Of a DNA stretch of 64,000 nt, positions 50,384-59,382 are shown one piece after another. The position numbers and the translations under genes were made by a program. Source of the DNA: CAZLDI01 sp964558415 (lineage in GTDB: Bacteria > Chloroflexota > Dehalococcoidia > SM23-28-2 > RBG-16-64-32). Each line of letters begins with the position of its first letter. Positions within the stretch are counted from its first letter, which is position 1. The stretch is from NCBI GenBank assembly GCA_964558415.1, contig CAZLDI010000007.1, positions 80,049 through 144,048 of the forward strand, given 5' to 3'. The notes under the pieces are model-generated. The model worked only from the letters and a program-made list of their open reading frames with translations, ran no database searches and was not told the DNA's origin.

Positions 50384-51718
50384 ATGGAACCTCAGGTCCG
50401 GTACGTCACCAGTGCCGACGGGACGAAGATTGCCACGTGGCGGATCGGTAAGGGCACGCCCCTCATTCTCATCGGTTCCATTTGGGCAACGCCGGCTGAG
50501 CTTCAGTGGATGGTCGCACGGGACCGGACCCATCTTGAGCGGCTCGCGAATAACCGCATGGTCGTCCTGTACGACCAGCGCGGACAGGGCCTATCCGACC
50601 GCGATGTGGACGACTTTTCTCTCGCCGCCAGGGTGAGCGATCTGGCGGCCGTCTTACAAAGTCTGCAGGCACCATCGGTCGATGTCGTGGCGGCGACCAA
50701 TTCCGCCCCGGTAGCCATCACCTACGCCGCTGACCACCCGGAACGAGTCCGTCGACTCATCCTCACCAGCGCTGCCGCCCGCAATCGCGACATCCGACTC
50801 ACACCCCAGCGTCACGCCATCGCGAGACTGGCTGAGGTCGACTGGTTGTTGTTCAACCAGGTCCACGCGTTGATTACTCACGGGTTCACAGAGTTCTCCG
50901 GACTGATCGCCGAGACTTCGGCGGCGAGCATCACCCCGGAGAAATTCGCAGCCGCGATGAGCGCTGCCTGGCAGTTCGACGCGACCGATAATCTCTCCCG
51001 GGTGACGTGTCCAACACTGGTGCTGCACCTGTGGAGTGAAGCTCCGATCGAGCTCTCGAAGCAGCTTGCAGCCACTATCCCGGACGCCCAACTGGTGGTC
51101 TTCCAGCAGCCGTACGGCACAACCCTTGGCCTACTGGAGACGATCGAAAACATAGAGGCGTTCCTGGACGAGGATGATGTCCCGGCAACGCAGAGCGTCG
51201 AGACCACCCTCCCCTCCGGCATGACGGCGATCCTGTTCGCCGACATCGTCGACTCCACGGCGCTCACCGAACGCCTCGGTGATGCCGCCTTCCGCGAGAA
51301 GGCGCGTGAGCTCGGGGCCTCGTTGCGGGGGCTGATCCGTGAGTGCGCAGGAATACCGGTCGAGGGGCCGACGCTAGGGGACGGCGTGCTGGCGGCCTTC
51401 ACGTCGGCGCGAGAGGCAATCGAGGCGGCGCAGCGCTGCGGCAAGGCGGGCGGTAACGCCGGTTTGCCCCTGCACCTCGGCATCCACGCCGGCGATGTGA
51501 CGCGTGAGAAGGATCCGGACGGGCGCGACAACGTCTACGGGGGCGCCGTCAACATCGCCTCGCGGATCAGCGCGCTGTCGGCGGCGGGGGAGGTGCTGGT
51601 GTCGGATGTCGTCCGAACGTTGGCGCGCACATCGGCGGGGGTGCGGTTCGAGGACCGCGGCGAGCAGACGCTTAAGGGCGTGGGGGAGGCGGTGCGGGTG
51701 TGGGCGGTAAGTGACTGA
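50384..51718 (+). CDS. Degenerate alpha/beta hydrolase fused to class III cyclase (paralogue)
   Basis: A 444-residue tandem paralogue of the preceding gene, starting with the same MEPQVRYVTS. The hydrolase-like domain is again without a triad (ATNSAPVA elbow, HLWSEAPIE instead of the acid loop). The cyclase domain keeps both metal Asp (FADIVDST and LGDG) and GGAVNIASR, but the substrate-recognition Lys is Pro (EGPTLGDG). Substrate choice or activity may thus have changed, or the two could work as a heterodimer. Both are probably cytosolic signalling proteins. Confidence 0.87.
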   Translation: MEPQVRYVTSADGTKIATWRIGKGTPLILIGSIWATPAELQWMVARDRTHLERLANNRMVVLYDQRGQGLSDRDVDDFSLAARVSDLAAVLQSLQAPSVDVVAATNSAPVAITYAADHPERVRRLILTSAAARNRDIRLTPQRHAIARLAEVDWLLFNQVHALITHGFTEFSGLIAETSAASITPEKFAAAMSAAWQFDATDNLSRVTCPTLVLHLWSEAPIELSKQLAATIPDAQLVVFQQPYGTTLGLLETIENIEAFLDEDDVPATQSVETTLPSGMTAILFADIVDSTALTERLGDAAFREKARELGASLRGLIRECAGIPVEGPTLGDGVLAAFTSAREAIEAAQRCGKAGGNAGLPLHLGIHAGDVTREKDPDGRDNVYGGAVNIASRISALSAAGEVLVSDVVRTLARTSAGVRFEDRGEQTLKGVGEAVRVWAVSD

Positions 51719-51724
51719 GGTGAC

Positions 51725-52693
51725 GTGAGCAAGCACCGGCACAAGGTGTTCGCAGCGATGCGGGTGGCGGCACCCCATTTGGAGGCGCTTTCAGTGACGT
51801 GCGACGTCACGTGCTTCGAAGGTGCGGGGAGAATGACGGCGGCAGAGCTCGTTTCCTCCGCGGCGGGCGTCGATGGTTTGCTGTCACCTGCGAACCAGCC
51901 GATCCCGACCGAGCTGCTGCGAACGGCGGCGCGGCTGCGGGTGATCAGCAACTTCGGCGTGGGGTACGACAACGTGGACCTAGCGGTTGCTGCCGAGTGC
52001 GGCATCCTGGTGACGAACACGCCGGGGGTGCTGAGCGCCGCCGTCGCTGAGCTGACGCTGGGGCTCATGATCTCGCTCGCGCGGGGACTGCGCCAGGCTG
52101 AGCAGGTTGTGCGGGAGGGGCGCTGGGGAGCGCCCGGCGCGCTGCCGCTGGGCACAGACTTGAGGGGCAAGGCCCTCGGCATCGCCGGCTACGGGCGGAT
52201 CGGGCGGGAGGTTGCCGGCCGGGCGGGCGCGTTCGGGATGCACGTGATCTTCTTCGATGCGCGGCCGGGGACCAGTGCCGCCGCTGGCCACCGGAGTGTC
52301 GACTCGCTGGCACAGTTGCTCGCGGAGGCGGATTTCGTGACGCTGCACACGGACCTGAATGCGGGGTCGCGGCACCTGATCGGCGCGGACGAGTTAGGCT
52401 TGATGAAGCACACGGCTTATCTGATCAACACCTCTCGTGGAGCGATCGTTGACCAGGGGGCGCTCTACGAGGCGCTGAAGGGCGGCCGGATCGCGGGTGC
52501 GGCGCTCGACGTGCTGGAGCGCGAGCCGCCTGATCCGGCTGATCCGCTACTTCAGCTCCCGAACGTGGTGGTGTTGCCGCATATCGGCTCGGCTACCGTC
52601 GAGACGAGGCGGGCGATGATGGAGCTGGCGATCGAGAACCTGCTGGCCTGCCTGGAGGGAAGGCCGTGCGAGAATATCGTCGCCGGAGGTTAG
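51725..52693 (+). CDS. D-isomer-specific 2-hydroxyacid dehydrogenase
   Basis: A 322-residue NAD-dependent D-2-hydroxyacid dehydrogenase (glyoxylate/hydroxypyruvate reductase-like). It has Rossmann motif GIAGYGRIGREVAG, catalytic Arg in INTSRGAIVDQ, Glu in LEREPP and His in LPHIGSAT. The exact acid is not predictable. GTG start, six bases after the cyclase stop. Confidence 0.93.
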   Translation: MSKHRHKVFAAMRVAAPHLEALSVTCDVTCFEGAGRMTAAELVSSAAGVDGLLSPANQPIPTELLRTAARLRVISNFGVGYDNVDLAVAAECGILVTNTPGVLSAAVAELTLGLMISLARGLRQAEQVVREGRWGAPGALPLGTDLRGKALGIAGYGRIGREVAGRAGAFGMHVIFFDARPGTSAAAGHRSVDSLAQLLAEADFVTLHTDLNAGSRHLIGADELGLMKHTAYLINTSRGAIVDQGALYEALKGGRIAGAALDVLEREPPDPADPLLQLPNVVVLPHIGSATVETRRAMMELAIENLLACLEGRPCENIVAGG

Positions 52694-52812
52694 CGCGAGT
52701 TAGAATGCCGGGGCAGGCGCGCGGGGGAAGTAGTCCTCGGGGTCCCGCCGTCGACCAGCCAGAGCCCGTGTAGGCACTGCAGCGAGCGCGGGAGTGAGAG
52801 CGAGGCCACGCG

Positions 52813-53277
52813 ATGTCCGAGTCACAGCAGGAAACGCAAGGGGGAGGTGGTCTCCACGGATTCCTGGAGGCGATCTACGGCCGCGTCTTCCGAGTGATCG
52901 CGACGCTTGGGCTGCCGCCGACGTTCGTCATTGTGCTTGAAACGCGAGGGCGCCGGTCTGGATTGACTCGCAGCACTGTGCTGATTACCGGGAGCCACCT
53001 GAGCGAGCGGTATCTTGTGTCGCTGCTGGGTGATGGCGCGGAGTGGCTGCGAAACGTCCGCGCGGCTGGCGGCGAAGCCGTGATCAGGCACGGGAGAAGG
53101 CAGGCGGTGAGTCTGGAAGAGGTGCCTGTAGAAGGACGGGCGGCGATCCTCAAGGCCTACTTGAAGTGGTCGCTGGGTGCGCGCGCGATTATCGAGGTGA
53201 GCCACAAGGCGCCGGTGGAAGAGTTCGAGCGAGTCGCTGCGGAGTATCCGGTGCTTCGTATAGCCAGTCGGTCCTAG
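52813..53277 (+). CDS. Deazaflavin-dependent nitroreductase family protein
   Basis: A 154-residue member of the F420/deazaflavin-dependent nitroreductase (Ddn-like) family with the split beta-barrel FMN-binding fold. Features are VIVLETRGRRSGLTRSTVL, LVSLLGDGAEWLRNVRAAG and the C-terminal FERVAAEYPVLRI. Cofactor and substrate are inferred from the family. Weak ribosome site. Confidence 0.85.
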   Translation: MSESQQETQGGGGLHGFLEAIYGRVFRVIATLGLPPTFVIVLETRGRRSGLTRSTVLITGSHLSERYLVSLLGDGAEWLRNVRAAGGEAVIRHGRRQAVSLEEVPVEGRAAILKAYLKWSLGARAIIEVSHKAPVEEFERVAAEYPVLRIASRS

Positions 53278-53292
53278 ATTGCCAGCCGGTGC

Positions 53293-53298
53293 TATGAT
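53293..53298 (+). promoter_or_regulatory. -10 box of the fumarase alpha gene, leaderless layout
   Basis: TATGAT, nine bases, then ATG 53308, without a Shine-Dalgarno sequence. Confidence 0.5.
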
Positions 53299-53307
53299 TC
53301 GATCGCG

Positions 53308-54153
53308 ATGCGAGAGATTCACGTTGACGAGATCAGCGAGGCCGTGAGGCATCTCTGCACAGAAGCGGCAAGCAGGCTGCCGGAAGATGTGGTGGGGGCG
53401 CTGCGGACGGCCCGCGTTCGCGAAGATTCGGCGGCGGGCATAAGAGTGCTGGACCAGATCCTGCTCAACGCGGACCAAGCCCGGGCGGAGATGCTTCCGC
53501 TGTGTCAGGACACGGGGACAATCGTGATCTTCCTGGATGTCGGGCAAGATGTGCACATCACAGGCGGACCGGTGATGGAGGCGCTGACGGACGGCGTGAA
53601 CGCCGCTTATCGAGATGGTTTCCTGCGGGCGGCGATGGTTGACAGGCCGTTTTCGGACCGCGTGAACACGAGGGACGGCACGCCGCCTGTCGTACACACG
53701 GAGATCGTTGGGGGCGATAGACTGCGCATTCACGTGATGGCAAAGGGTTGCGGCGGCGAAAACGCGAGCCGTTTCTCGATGATCCCGCCCGGCGAGGGGA
53801 AGCAGGGGATCACGAAGTTCGTCTTAAAGGCAATCGAGGAATCGGCAGGGAACCCATGCCCGCCGATCATCATCGGGCTGGGCATCGGCGGGACGGCGGA
53901 GCACGCGATGTACATGGCGACGCGCGCACTGACGCGGAAGATCGGGGAGCCGAACGGCGATCGGGAAGAAAGCGCGTTCGAGGCGGAGCTCCTGGTGGGT
54001 GTGAACACGCTGGGTATCGGCCCCCAGTCGGCGGGCGGTCGCGCCACTGCGCTGGCGGTGCACATCAAGACGTACCCGACGCACATCGCGTCGATGCCGG
54101 TGGCGGTGAACCTGCAGTGTCACTCGGCCAGGCTGAAGGAGGCGATCCTGTGA
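53308..54153 (+). CDS. Class I fumarate hydratase / L(+)-tartrate dehydratase alpha subunit
   Basis: A 281-residue iron-sulfur hydro-lyase alpha subunit. Cluster Cys candidates are in LCQDTGTIVIF, KGCGGENASRF and NLQCHSARL. It should interconvert fumarate and malate, fitting the nearby TCA genes, but needs a beta subunit. None is adjacent: the next gene (overlapping by four bases) is a small CC-motif protein. The beta subunit must be elsewhere or the enzyme has another role. Confidence 0.9.
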   Translation: MREIHVDEISEAVRHLCTEAASRLPEDVVGALRTARVREDSAAGIRVLDQILLNADQARAEMLPLCQDTGTIVIFLDVGQDVHITGGPVMEALTDGVNAAYRDGFLRAAMVDRPFSDRVNTRDGTPPVVHTEIVGGDRLRIHVMAKGCGGENASRFSMIPPGEGKQGITKFVLKAIEESAGNPCPPIIIGLGIGGTAEHAMYMATRALTRKIGEPNGDREESAFEAELLVGVNTLGIGPQSAGGRATALAVHIKTYPTHIASMPVAVNLQCHSARLKEAIL

Positions 54154-54470
54154 GCGCGACGTTACGACATCGCATCGTCGAGGCCAGCGAGCCCAGGGCG
54201 GACCCTTCTTGCCGGCTTACGCGAGAAGAAGGGCAGCGCAGGAAGTCGGACAACGATGGCCTGTTCGCCCAACTTGCGCGGCAACGGCAGATCGGAGCGG
54301 CGAACGAATTCGTTTTCCGCGGCGACCCTGACAGATTGTGGAACCAGATAAGTTTGTTCGTGGATGAAGAGTCGCGGTGTTGTCCGTTCTTCACGTTCGA
54401 GCAGGTCGAAGAGCGAGCCGGCGTGCTGTTGCGGGTAGTCGCGCCACGGGCAGGTACGGAAGACGCATGA
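54150..54470 (+). CDS. Small protein with CCPFFTF motif
   Basis: A 106-residue protein, GTG start overlapping the fumarase stop (GTGA). Its core is WNQISLFVDEESRCCPFFTFEQVEER, with an adjacent Cys pair after acidic residues. I have seen such RCCPF proteins in bacterial genomes but do not know their function; metal or redox binding is a guess. It overlaps the cupin gene by ATGA, so fumarase alpha, this protein and the cupin are translationally coupled. Confidence 0.68.
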   Translation: MSATLRHRIVEASEPRADPSCRLTREEGQRRKSDNDGLFAQLARQRQIGAANEFVFRGDPDRLWNQISLFVDEESRCCPFFTFEQVEERAGVLLRVVAPRAGTEDA

Positions 54471-54859
54471 ACTCGCTCCGCGTCATCCGAGCTGACGAAC
54501 TGTCGCCGCAAACGTCGCAGACGCCCGGCATGCACAGGATGACGGCGATCGACGCGGCGAACGCGGGAGCGAAGGGGTTGTGGGTCGGGCGGGTCACGCT
54601 CGAAGCGGGCGCACGATCCGGGGCTCACCACCACGGCGACTGCGAAAGCGTGATCTGTGTGACAGCAGGGAGGATACGCTTCCGCTACGGCGACAGGCTG
54701 GAGAACCGCGCCGAGGCAGGGCCGGGCGACTTCATCTACGTGCCGCCAAGAGTGGTGCACCAGGAGATCAACCTGAGCGAATCCGAGCCGATCGATTCCA
54801 TCGTTATACGGGACTCGCAGGAGAACGTCGTCGTAAACGTGGATATCGAGTCCGGCTAG
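54467..54859 (+). CDS. Cupin-domain protein
   Basis: A 130-residue single-cupin protein: GARSGAHHHGDCESVICVTAGRIRFRYGD supplies the metal-binding His/Glu set, and DFIYVPPRVVHQEIN the second motif. It probably binds a metal; enzyme or sensor role unknown. It ends in a CTAG shared with the convergent phosphotransferase gene. Confidence 0.85.
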   Translation: MNSLRVIRADELSPQTSQTPGMHRMTAIDAANAGAKGLWVGRVTLEAGARSGAHHHGDCESVICVTAGRIRFRYGDRLENRAEAGPGDFIYVPPRVVHQEINLSESEPIDSIVIRDSQENVVVNVDIESG

Positions 54860-55890
54860 CCGCCGGAGGTGCGCACCCGCACGTACTGCTCGAGCGCCGG
54901 TAATAGAGCATCCGGAATCGCGGCTGCGGCATCGTCCTTCGCGCCGACGGCCACCGGGCCAGCGCTGCGCATTGCATCGAGCAAGGCCCAGGCCCGGACG
55001 GCGTGCAGCACCTGCCAGTAACGTAGCCTGACCGGATCGACCGCGAGGCTCGCGCTATAGTGGCGCACATACGAGCGAATTAAGTATCCCCGTAGCACCC
55101 GAAGGAGTACGCGCTCGGTCAGTCCGCCGGCAAGCGGGGGCGCCAGCCAGAAGAGCGCCGTTGTACGGGCGACGTCCGAGTGCCTGTCGCCGACGGCGGC
55201 GTCGGACCAATCGATCACCACTGCTCGGCCCGAATCATCCACCAGCAGGTTCAGCGGGTGGTAGTCGTTGTGGCAGAGGACGACGTCCTCCTGCGGCTCA
55301 GCGGGACGGTTGCGATCAAGCCATTCGAGCGCTTCGCCCTGGCCAGTCAGACCGACGCGCCGGGTCGTCTCCCTCAATTCGTCCAGAAGGCGGTCGGCGA
55401 GCGGGCACGTGCCGTCGAGCGGGCAACCATCCAGGGGCACTCGATGCAGGCGCACCTGCGTGTCTGCCAGCAGGCGAAGCATCCGATCGATGGCGAGTGG
55501 ATTCTTGAAGCGATCAAGCATAGTGGAGCCGGGCGCCCGCTCCATGATCATGAACGGGAGGCCAAGGGGTGTGTCCCTGATCACGACGAGAAGGGGGAGC
55601 GGGGCCGGGAATCCCGCTGCATGGACGAAGCGTTGCACGGCCTCTTCGCGTTTGGCCTTATCTTGCTGGTCGGGTGAAGGGTAGACGCGCAGGACGAGCG
55701 GCCGCAGCCAGTGCGGGTCCAGGGACCCGCTGAGGCGGAAGGCGTAGGTATAGGTATCGAGGCCGCCACCGATGCGCGTAGGGCCGTCAGCCAACTCCAG
55801 CGCTCCGAGCGCAGGCGAAAGGGCCTGCACCAGCCCAGCGCGGACTCGCGGGAGGTCTCCCGGGTCGAAGGGTAAGCTCTCCGCGGTCAT
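54856..55890 (-). CDS. Aminoglycoside phosphotransferase (APH/choline kinase-like) family protein
   Basis: A 344-residue kinase-fold protein. The Brenner motif VVLCHNDYHPLNLLVDD has catalytic Asp and Asn, and VVIDWSDAAVGDRHSDVART the Mg-binding Asp. Many relatives phosphorylate small metabolites, so antibiotic resistance is not implied. The ATG at 55890 is set by family length and by TAGACT seven bases upstream (leaderless layout). Longer in-frame starts run into the CAP gene. Confidence 0.85.
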   Translation of the reverse strand: MTAESLPFDPGDLPRVRAGLVQALSPALGALELADGPTRIGGGLDTYTYAFRLSGSLDPHWLRPLVLRVYPSPDQQDKAKREEAVQRFVHAAGFPAPLPLLVVIRDTPLGLPFMIMERAPGSTMLDRFKNPLAIDRMLRLLADTQVRLHRVPLDGCPLDGTCPLADRLLDELRETTRRVGLTGQGEALEWLDRNRPAEPQEDVVLCHNDYHPLNLLVDDSGRAVVIDWSDAAVGDRHSDVARTTALFWLAPPLAGGLTERVLLRVLRGYLIRSYVRHYSASLAVDPVRLRYWQVLHAVRAWALLDAMRSAGPVAVGAKDDAAAAIPDALLPALEQYVRVRTSGG

Positions 55891-55897
55891 GACGGAC

Positions 55898-55903
55898 AGT
55901 CTA
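55898..55903 (-). promoter_or_regulatory. -10 box of the phosphotransferase gene, leaderless layout
   Basis: Minus-strand TAGACT, seven bases, then ATG 55890. Confidence 0.4.
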
Positions 55904-55933
55904 CCGCTACTGCGAAAACGGTGGCCAGACGAA

Positions 55934-56707
55934 TCAGGCGAGCCCGAGGTCGGCAACGCAGAGGGCCATCTCGAACGTGAAGCCGTTCGCGCCCGTGTAG
56001 GGTCCCACGTAGCAGCCGATTCCGGCGGCGGCGTAACCGGCGCCCATGACGATCGACTGATGCGGCGGGCTGGCCAGCCAGATATCCACCACGAGACCGG
56101 CGGTCGGCGAGGCGAGCACCAGCACCTCGCCCACACCGGCGGCGTAGCCCTGCCGGAGCGCGCGATCGGCCGGTGTGCCGTCGAGGGTGTGGCTCAACGC
56201 TGCCAGAGTGGTCTGGAAGTGGAGCTCGGCGTACTGCTGGGCGGCGGACGTGAGGGCGACATTGTTGTTGAGCAGCGACAGTCCCTGGGCGGCACGGCGG
56301 TCATTCAAGAGTGAGGCCACAGAGCGCGCCAGATCGACACCGGGGCCGCTGGCGGGGGGCCGTGGCGGGGAAGCCGTGGGAGGCGGCGGCGATGTGGGTG
56401 GGGGCGGCGTTGGGCGAGCGGTTGGAGCTGCGGTTGGGTCAGGTAACGGCGCGAGCGTTGGTCCGGGTGTCGAAGAGGGAGGCGCTGAAGGTGTGGGCCG
56501 GGCAGTCGCGTGGGCCTTCGGCCGGGCGCGATGAACGAGCGGCGACATGGAGCCGGCCGGCGGCTGCGATCCGTTCTGTACGGACGCGGCCCCGAGGCCA
56601 AGGGCAAAGACGGCAGAGACCGCGACGACGGCGGCCCAGAATCGCCTCTTTGCGGCCCCCGAAAGCAGGGAACGCCGAGCATGTCCCCTCATGAACCTCC
56701 CTATCAC
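55934..56707 (-). CDS. Secreted CAP-domain (SCP/PR1-like) protein
   Basis: A 257-residue exported protein. An N-terminal membrane anchor or signal (FWAAVVAVSAVFALGLGAA, about residues 23-42) is followed by a Pro/Thr/Ser-rich linker to about 120 and a CAP domain (LARSVASLLNDRRAAQGLSLLNNNVALTSAAQQYAELHF, LSHTLDGTPADRA). The linker should span or decorate the cell wall. Function of bacterial CAP proteins is mostly unknown. ATG 56707 or 56692 are both possible. Confidence 0.82.
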   Translation of the reverse strand: MIGRFMRGHARRSLLSGAAKRRFWAAVVAVSAVFALGLGAASVQNGSQPPAGSMSPLVHRARPKAHATARPTPSAPPSSTPGPTLAPLPDPTAAPTARPTPPPPTSPPPPTASPPRPPASGPGVDLARSVASLLNDRRAAQGLSLLNNNVALTSAAQQYAELHFQTTLAALSHTLDGTPADRALRQGYAAGVGEVLVLASPTAGLVVDIWLASPPHQSIVMGAGYAAAGIGCYVGPYTGANGFTFEMALCVADLGLA

Positions 56708-56830
56708 GAGCGGCGACCGGTTGTTTCGGCAGTCTAATCGCCCGTGATAGACGGGGCAATCACAATTGGTGGTGTGTTTATAGGAAGAGTCTAGGAACTC
56801 TGTTGGGATGAAGCTGCGCCGGCCGCCCGG

Positions 56831-57574
56831 CTACTTGCCGCGCAGCCTGCTGAAGATCCAGCGGAAGGGGTCGTAGAACTGGTCTGCGACGCGCTCCTTG
56901 AGGGGAATAATGGCGTTGTCCGTGATGTGGATGTCTTCCGGACAGACCTCCGTGCAACACTTGGTGATGTTGCACATGCCGATGCCGGCTGCCTTGCGGA
57001 TCAGCGCCGTGCGGTCCTCAGTGTCCAGGGGGTGCATCTCAAGCTCCGCGAGGCGGACGAAAAAACGCGGACCATAGAATTGCTCTTTGTTCTCGGGGTG
57101 ATCGCGGATGACGTGGCAGACGTTCTGACAGAGGAAGCACTCGATGCACTTGCGGAACTCCTGGCCGCGCTCCACGTCCACCTGCTGCAGGCGGTAGCGG
57201 CCGCCAGGGTCCGGGGCGCGGGGCTTGAAGGCTGGGATCTGCTTGGCGACTTCGTAGTTGAACGAGACGTCCGTCACGAGGTCTTTGATGATCGGGAAGG
57301 TCTTGATCGGGGCTACGGTGATCGCCTCGCCGGGGGCGAACAGGTTCATGCGGGTCATGCACATCAGGCGGGGCTGCCCGTTCACCTCCGCACTGCAGGA
57401 GCCACACTTGCCGGCCTTGCAGTTCCAGCGCACTGCCAGGTCGTTAGCCTGTGTCGCCTGTATGGTATGGATGACGTCGAGAACCACCTGCCCCTCCGGC
57501 GCATCTACGGTGTAGTCGACGAAAGCGCCTCCACTGGAGTCACCGCGGAACACCTTCACAACCACGTCAGGCAC
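56831..57574 (-). CDS. sdhB: Succinate dehydrogenase iron-sulfur subunit
   Basis: A 247-residue electron-transfer subunit. The [2Fe-2S] ligands are in WNCKAGKCGSCSAEV and LMC, the [4Fe-4S] in CIECFLCQNVCHV, and the [3Fe-4S] in CNITKCCTEVCP. It links SdhA to the membrane quinone site. Its start overlaps the sdhA 3' end by eight bases. Gene order sdhC-sdhA-sdhB. Confidence 0.95.
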   Translation of the reverse strand: MPDVVVKVFRGDSSGGAFVDYTVDAPEGQVVLDVIHTIQATQANDLAVRWNCKAGKCGSCSAEVNGQPRLMCMTRMNLFAPGEAITVAPIKTFPIIKDLVTDVSFNYEVAKQIPAFKPRAPDPGGRYRLQQVDVERGQEFRKCIECFLCQNVCHVIRDHPENKEQFYGPRFFVRLAELEMHPLDTEDRTALIRKAAGIGMCNITKCCTEVCPEDIHITDNAIIPLKERVADQFYDPFRWIFSRLRGK

Positions 57575-59378
57575 TGACTTTCGCCTCCTCCAGCAACTCG
57601 CTGAGCTCCGCCGGCATCTGTGGCAGCGGTTCTTTGCGGATATGCGGTGCGCCGTCTACACCCAGGCGTATCGCCTGGGTGTATCTCCCCCACTCGGCGT
57701 CTGTGGCCGGGAAGTCGTCGCGGGTGTGGGCACCGCGACTCTCCCGGCGTTCGATGGCTGCCAGCGTGACTGTCTCCGCTACAGTGAGCAAGGAACGCAG
57801 GTCCATTGCGAGGTGCCAGCCCGGGTTGTACTGGCGGTTGCCTTCGACACCCGTCTTCGAGGCGCGCTCCTTGAGCCTCTGGAGCCTCTCCAGCGCCTGC
57901 TTGAGCTCCGTCTCTGTGCGGATGATGCCGACCAGGTCCTGCATGGTGTCCTGCAGGTCTCGTTGAATGGCGTATGGGTTCTCATCGCCTCCCCGGTCGA
58001 AGTGGCCGAGCATCTCGGTGGCGGCGGCGTCAACTTCCCCGGTGTCGATCGAGGGCGTGCTCGCGATCGCGCTTGCGTACTCCGCCGCGCCGGTGCCGGC
58101 GCGCCTGCCGAAGACAAGCAAGTCCGACAGCGAGTTACCGCCCAGGCGATTGGCGCCGTGCATGCCGCCTGCGCATTCTCCGGCAGCGAAGAGGCCGGGG
58201 ACGCCCACCGCGGCCGCGGTGTCGGCGTCGACGCGCACGCCGCCCATCATGTAGTGGCAGGTGGGGCCGACTTCCATGGGTTCGCTGGTTATGTCAACGT
58301 CGGCGAGCTGCTTGAACTGGTGGTGCATGCTGGGCAAGCGCTTGCGGATGTATTCGGCAGAGCGGCGAGTGGCGATGTCGAGGTAGACGCCGCCGTGGGG
58401 ACTGCCACGGCCGGCCTTGATCTCTGAATTGATCGCCCGGGCGACTTCGTCTCGCGGTAGGAGGTCCGGCGTTCGGCGGTTGTTGAGCTTGTCATCGTAC
58501 CAGCGATCAGCCTCTTCTTCGGTATCCGCCGTCTCCGCTTTGAAGAACTCCGGAATGTAGCGGAACATGAAGCGCTCACCCTCGGAGTTGCGGAGGGTGC
58601 CGCCGTCGCCGCGCACGCTCTCGGTGACGAGGATGCCGCGCACGCTGGGCGGCCAGATCATGCCGGTGGGGTGGAACTGGACGAACTCCATGTCGATCAG
58701 GTCGGCGCCGGCCCAGTAGGCCAGCGAATGGCCATCGGCGGTGTACTCCCAGGAGTTTGAGGTGACCTTCCAGGCCTTACCGATACCGCCGGTCGCAAGG
58801 ACGACAGCTTTTGCCTTGAACAGGATGAGCTCACCGCTCTCGCGCCAGTAACCGAGGGCCCCGCAGATGCGGTCTCCGTCTTTGAAAAGGCGCGAGATCG
58901 TACACTCCATGAAGACGTCGATGCCCTGGTGCACGGCGTGCTGCTGGAGGGTGCGGATCATCTCCAGACCCGTGCGGTCGCCCACGTGCGCCAGGCGGTC
59001 GTAGCGATGCCCGCCGAAGGGGCGCTGCGAGATAAGGCCGTCCTTCGTGCGGTCGAAGAGGGCACCCCACTCTTCAAGTTCGTAGACCCGGTCGGGCGCT
59101 TCCTGGGCGTGGAGCTGGGCCATGCGCCAGTTGTTGAGCAGCTTGCCACCACGCATCGTATCGCGGAAATGGACGCGCCAGTTATCGTCCGGGTATACGT
59201 TGCCCAGGGCCGCCGCGATACCGCCTTCTGCCATCACGGTATGCGCCTTGCCAAGCAACGACTTGCAAACAAGGGCGGTCTTCACGCCCTGCGCCGAAGC
59301 CTCGATAGCGGCGCGCAGACCAGCGCCGCCGGCGCCAACGACGATCACGTCGTATTCGTGCGTCTCGTATTCAGGCAT
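57567..59378 (-). CDS. sdhA: Succinate dehydrogenase flavoprotein subunit
   Basis: A 603-residue FAD-binding subunit that oxidises succinate to fumarate. It has the dinucleotide fold VIVVGAGGAGLRAAIEAS, HTVMAEGGIAAAL (covalent FAD His region), the active-site FVQFHPTGMIWP and the C-terminal RRESRGAHTRDDFP. The chain is complete and of usual length. Four bases separate it from sdhC. Confidence 0.97.
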   Translation of the reverse strand: MPEYETHEYDVIVVGAGGAGLRAAIEASAQGVKTALVCKSLLGKAHTVMAEGGIAAALGNVYPDDNWRVHFRDTMRGGKLLNNWRMAQLHAQEAPDRVYELEEWGALFDRTKDGLISQRPFGGHRYDRLAHVGDRTGLEMIRTLQQHAVHQGIDVFMECTISRLFKDGDRICGALGYWRESGELILFKAKAVVLATGGIGKAWKVTSNSWEYTADGHSLAYWAGADLIDMEFVQFHPTGMIWPPSVRGILVTESVRGDGGTLRNSEGERFMFRYIPEFFKAETADTEEEADRWYDDKLNNRRTPDLLPRDEVARAINSEIKAGRGSPHGGVYLDIATRRSAEYIRKRLPSMHHQFKQLADVDITSEPMEVGPTCHYMMGGVRVDADTAAAVGVPGLFAAGECAGGMHGANRLGGNSLSDLLVFGRRAGTGAAEYASAIASTPSIDTGEVDAAATEMLGHFDRGGDENPYAIQRDLQDTMQDLVGIIRTETELKQALERLQRLKERASKTGVEGNRQYNPGWHLAMDLRSLLTVAETVTLAAIERRESRGAHTRDDFPATDAEWGRYTQAIRLGVDGAPHIRKEPLPQMPAELSELLEEAKVSA

Positions 59379-59382
59379 CGCG

